Assembly: GCA_965227935.1 (NCBI GenBank)
Contig: CBDDGS010000043.1
Coordinates: 124,001-188,000, forward strand
Reading direction: 5' to 3'
Length of the DNA stretch: 64,000 bases
DNA from: JAWPMT01 sp965227935
GTDB lineage: Bacteria; Bacteroidota; Bacteroidia; Cytophagales; Cyclobacteriaceae
Shown here: one piece after another, positions 61,405 through 64,000 of the stretch
Numbering within the stretch: the stretch's first letter is position 1
Layout of the letters: every line of letters begins with the position of its first letter
Notes under the pieces: model-generated
What the model saw: only the letters and a program-made list of their open reading frames with translations
Told to the model about the DNA's origin: nothing
The model's database searches: none
Translations under genes and position numbers: made by a program

Positions 61405-64000
61405 TCACTCATCCCTTAAGGTATCCGATGGATTTTTCATGGAAGCAGTCCTTACCTGCCACCCAATGGTAAGCACACCAACCGCGAACACAATGAGCAA
61501 GCCGGACAACACATCAATCACTTTGAAATCAGACCTGTACAGAAAGTCCGCGAGCAACCATCGATCCACCAAATAGATCGTGACAGGTATAGCGATGAGG
61601 GAGGCTACGCCTATCATAACCACGAAGCTTCTTGAAAGCAGCGTCGCAAGGCTCTTCACGCCCGCGCCCAGTATTCGACGGATGCTGATTTCCTTCATTC
61701 GTGTTTCAACTGTAAATACCGCCATACCCAGCAAACCCAATGTGGAAATAGCAATCGCCAGGTAAGCAAGGAAGGTTATGATAGTGAGCATGGACTTGTA
61801 TGAACGATAGCTGGTAGCAATCTGATCATTATAGAAGTCAGCGTCGAATGGATGCAATGGGTCGATCTCCTTGAATTTGTCCTCCAGCTTGATAAGTGTG
61901 CGTATTTGATCCTTATTGGAGATTTTCACGCCTAAAATCCCATGGTCCTGCAATGGACGCTGAATGAACCCAAATTTGTTATCCAAGTCCCAGACAAGAG
62001 AGGTCGTCATGAAGTCCTCCACCACACCAATGATCTTCAGCTCGTCACCCTTGTACCACAGGTGCTTCCCGATGGCCTCGTCCGGGTTAGCCATCTCGAG
62101 TTCTTTAAGCATGGCTTCATTGATGATAATGTGGTCGTAGCTGGCATCGTCTGCCAATGGTTGAAAATTGCTGCCCGCCAGCAGCTCGAAGTTGTGCATG
62201 TCCAGATAGTTGTGATCGACTTCATTGAACAGGAACCTGACCGACTTGCTTTTGTCTTCCGTTTCCACCATGCCAAAGACTGTGGAGTAGCCGATGACCC
62301 TTGCGGAACGAGCCGTCTCGACTACTTCTGGGATAGCCGCATACTCATTTTCCAGAATGTCCGCGTAGTCGCCTTTGATGTGGACATTGATGATGTTATC
62401 TGTATTGTATCCTAGCTCATAATTCATGGCATACTCATATTGATCATATATCAAGGCTGAACACATGATCAGTCCGATCGAAAGGACAAACTGGATCACC
62501 GTAAGGCCCCTCCTGAGGTCAATTCGAGGTCTCGCGGTGCTCCTGCCTTGGGGGTGAAAGGCATTCAAAGTCTGCAACTTCGACAAGAACAAGGCTGGCG
62601 CAAATCCCGCGACGCAGCCCACGATGATGGCAAAAGCCAACAGAACCACCAGGTGCTCGGCGCCAATTTCCAGTAGAAACATGTTATGGCCCCTCGCTGT
62701 CGGGTTTGGAAGGGCGAGAAATTGCGGCTTGATAATGTAGAAAAGCCCAGAGCCGAGGATCAACGCAAAAACTGATAGTACCACTGCCTCCAGCGCAAAC
62801 TGAGAGAATATCTGGCCGCCGGTGGCTCCTGTTACTTTCCTGACACCTACTTCCTTCGTTCTCCTGAGGGACCTGGCCAAAGACAATGTCGTGTAATTGA
62901 AGCACGCTGACAGCAGCACGATGAGGGTCAAGCCCATCATGATATAGATCTTACGCTGGGAGAACGAAGGTCCCGGTGGATTGAGGGACTGATCATCAGT
63001 GGCACAAGTGCTCAAGGGCTGCAAGGAATGACTGATTGGGTGTTCCATGCCAGCATTGAAATCGGTGAGAATGTCCGCCATGATCAACTCGACGCCGTCA
63101 GTCGAAGTCCCTTCGTTTAGCCGGAGATAGACATGTGCGGAATGAAAGTCACCCGGATTGGTTTTGAAGTCCTCTCTCCATCCTGGTCCCGTAGCCGGTT
63201 GATCATAGGTACTCAACGACACTAACGCCTCAAACTGGATGTGAGAATTGATAGGCAGATCTTCCAGCACGCCGGTGACGACTCCTGAAATGACGCGATT
63301 TTGCCAACCTCCAGTGCTCTCCAACTCGAGCGTTTGACCGAGTGCCTCTTCTTCACCAAACAGCTTCTTTGCAATGGATGCCGTCAGAACGATACTGCCG
63401 GGCTCATCCAATGCCGTTTCAGCACTTCCCTCCAATAGGTCAAAGGAGAAAACACTGAAGAAAGACGAAGTAGAGTAGAAACCGGAAATATTAACGAAAT
63501 CTGTATTCGTTTTCACATCAGCCAGTAGGCCTTGTCGAAGTATGACCATGTCCTCCACCTGCGACGCTTGCTCCTTCACCTGATCTGCCACGAAGATCGA
63601 AGCCGTAGCCCAGTTGTCTTCGTTACCCATAAATTGGCTGGTAGTAGTGATCCGGTAGATATCCTCCTCATGCTCGTGAAAGTCGTCGAAGGAATAGATC
63701 TCCGAGAGAAAAAGAATCATCAGGATACCCACGGACATACTTATCGCGAGCCCTATCACATTGATCGCTGAAAAAAGGGCATTGCGACGGATGCTTCGCA
63801 GCGAGGTCTTCAAATAGTTTCTAAACATACCATAGTGGTTTAGGCGAAAATCACCGGACAAATTCTTCATCAGATTCGGCCTTAGGAGCTTGAAGGCGCC
63901 ATAGACAAAAAGACGTTGGGCCTTCCGCGGTCCGTACTTCATGACATTGTCGTCATAGCGCTCTTCCAGATCTCCTTCCAGCTCTTCCAGATAATGGGGA
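61405..64000 (-). CDS. FtsX/MacB-type ABC transporter permease, 5' end outside window
   Basis: The frame is open to the window edge at 64000, and its N-terminal part (HYLEELEGDLEERYDD) is the permease prefix domain seen in Bacteroidota members, so the true start lies beyond. Then come a membrane helix, a MacB-type domain, FtsX blocks with TKEVGVRKVTGATG and MKEISIRRILGAG, and a C-terminus ending TLRDE. It is related in layout to the gene at 1-2334. The substrate is unknown. Confidence 0.93.
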   Translation of the reverse strand, partial: PHYLEELEGDLEERYDDNVMKYGPRKAQRLFVYGAFKLLRPNLMKNLSGDFRLNHYGMFRNYLKTSLRSIRRNALFSAINVIGLAISMSVGILMILFLSEIYSFDDFHEHEEDIYRITTTSQFMGNEDNWATASIFVADQVKEQASQVEDMVILRQGLLADVKTNTDFVNISGFYSTSSFFSVFSFDLLEGSAETALDEPGSIVLTASIAKKLFGEEEALGQTLELESTGGWQNRVISGVVTGVLEDLPINSHIQFEALVSLSTYDQPATGPGWREDFKTNPGDFHSAHVYLRLNEGTSTDGVELIMADILTDFNAGMEHPISHSLQPLSTCATDDQSLNPPGPSFSQRKIYIMMGLTLIVLLSACFNYTTLSLARSLRRTKEVGVRKVTGATGGQIFSQFALEAVVLSVFALILGSGLFYIIKPQFLALPNPTARGHNMFLLEIGAEHLVVLLAFAIIVGCVAGFAPALFLSKLQTLNAFHPQGRSTARPRIDLRRGLTVIQFVLSIGLIMCSALIYDQYEYAMNYELGYNTDNIINVHIKGDYADILENEYAAIPEVVETARSARVIGYSTVFGMVETEDKSKSVRFLFNEVDHNYLDMHNFELLAGSNFQPLADDASYDHIIINEAMLKELEMANPDEAIGKHLWYKGDELKIIGVVEDFMTTSLVWDLDNKFGFIQRPLQDHGILGVKISNKDQIRTLIKLEDKFKEIDPLHPFDADFYNDQIATSYRSYKSMLTIITFLAYLAIAISTLGLLGMAVFTVETRMKEISIRRILGAGVKSLATLLSRSFVVMIGVASLIAIPVTIYLVDRWLLADFLYRSDFKVIDVLSGLLIVFAVGVLTIGWQVRTASMKNPSDTLRDE

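Overview
The window looks like a chromosomal segment of a free-living Bacteroidota bacterium, most likely of the Cytophagales (Fulvivirga/Reichenbachiella-like; inference from gene families, not a computed placement). Supporting signs are several FtsX/MacB-type ABC permeases with Bacteroidota architecture, a carboxypeptidase-repeat TonB-dependent receptor, an ECF sigma factor paired with a membrane-anchored partner, the families DUF6090 and DUF6624, and a scarcity of Shine-Dalgarno sequences. No rRNA, tRNA or CRISPR array was recognised.

Layout. 1-2334 is the 5' part of an ABC permease gene (minus strand, cut by the window edge). 2565-4896 is a lipoprotein / ECF sigma factor / membrane partner operon. 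4972-9650 holds a glycosyltransferase, DUF1801, an epimerase-like SDR and a six-hairpin glycosidase. 9669-13683 holds a sugar porter divergent from a MarR / PLP-decarboxylase / GNAT operon with two palindromic operators. 14071-20079 holds a TonB-dependent receptor broken by a one-base frameshift, a lipoprotein, a Tat-targeted aminotransferase and an AEC transporter.

20287-37155 is the remarkable region: an integron-like gene-cassette array. About fourteen cassettes, all with genes on the plus strand, are separated by recombination sites that start with AAC and end with GTT. Each cassette begins with GTTR plus a private tag and ends with the reverse complement of that tag plus AAC, which is the geometry of integron cassettes with attC sites. 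Most sites are unusually long (about 217-220 bp) and fold as extended hairpins; two are about 60 bp, like ordinary attC. No integrase gene is in the window, so the region is an integrase-less attC cluster here. Cargo includes a TonB C-terminal-domain protein, a PLD-like protein, an Imm11-like protein, a zinc-ribbon membrane protein, secreted proteins of unknown function, two DUF6090-type proteins, a Crp/Fnr regulator with an alpha/beta hydrolase, an esterase, and two cassettes without a convincing ORF.

Two near-identical IS110-group elements (1310 bp) sit at exactly the same position in two of these sites, directly after the AAC triplet. Their 5' non-coding regions contain what reads as a bridge RNA: a target loop whose two guide segments match the left (CTAACAA) and right (AATCRCTATA) halves of the cassette site, and a donor loop that matches the element's own ends. 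So the IS appears to be RNA-programmed to insert at cassette boundaries. Several REP-like palindromes are also inserted inside the long sites.

37538-64000 returns to ordinary chromosome: a nitrilase-family hydrolase, a GT39-like membrane protein, a class III cyclase, an AraC regulator, a CPBP protease, an orphan molybdopterin oxidoreductase, a MscS channel, an RND efflux operon translationally coupled to a TPMT-type methyltransferase, an ATP-grasp protein, VOC, HIRAN and YcaQ-like proteins, DUF2214, and a second FtsX-type permease running off the right edge.
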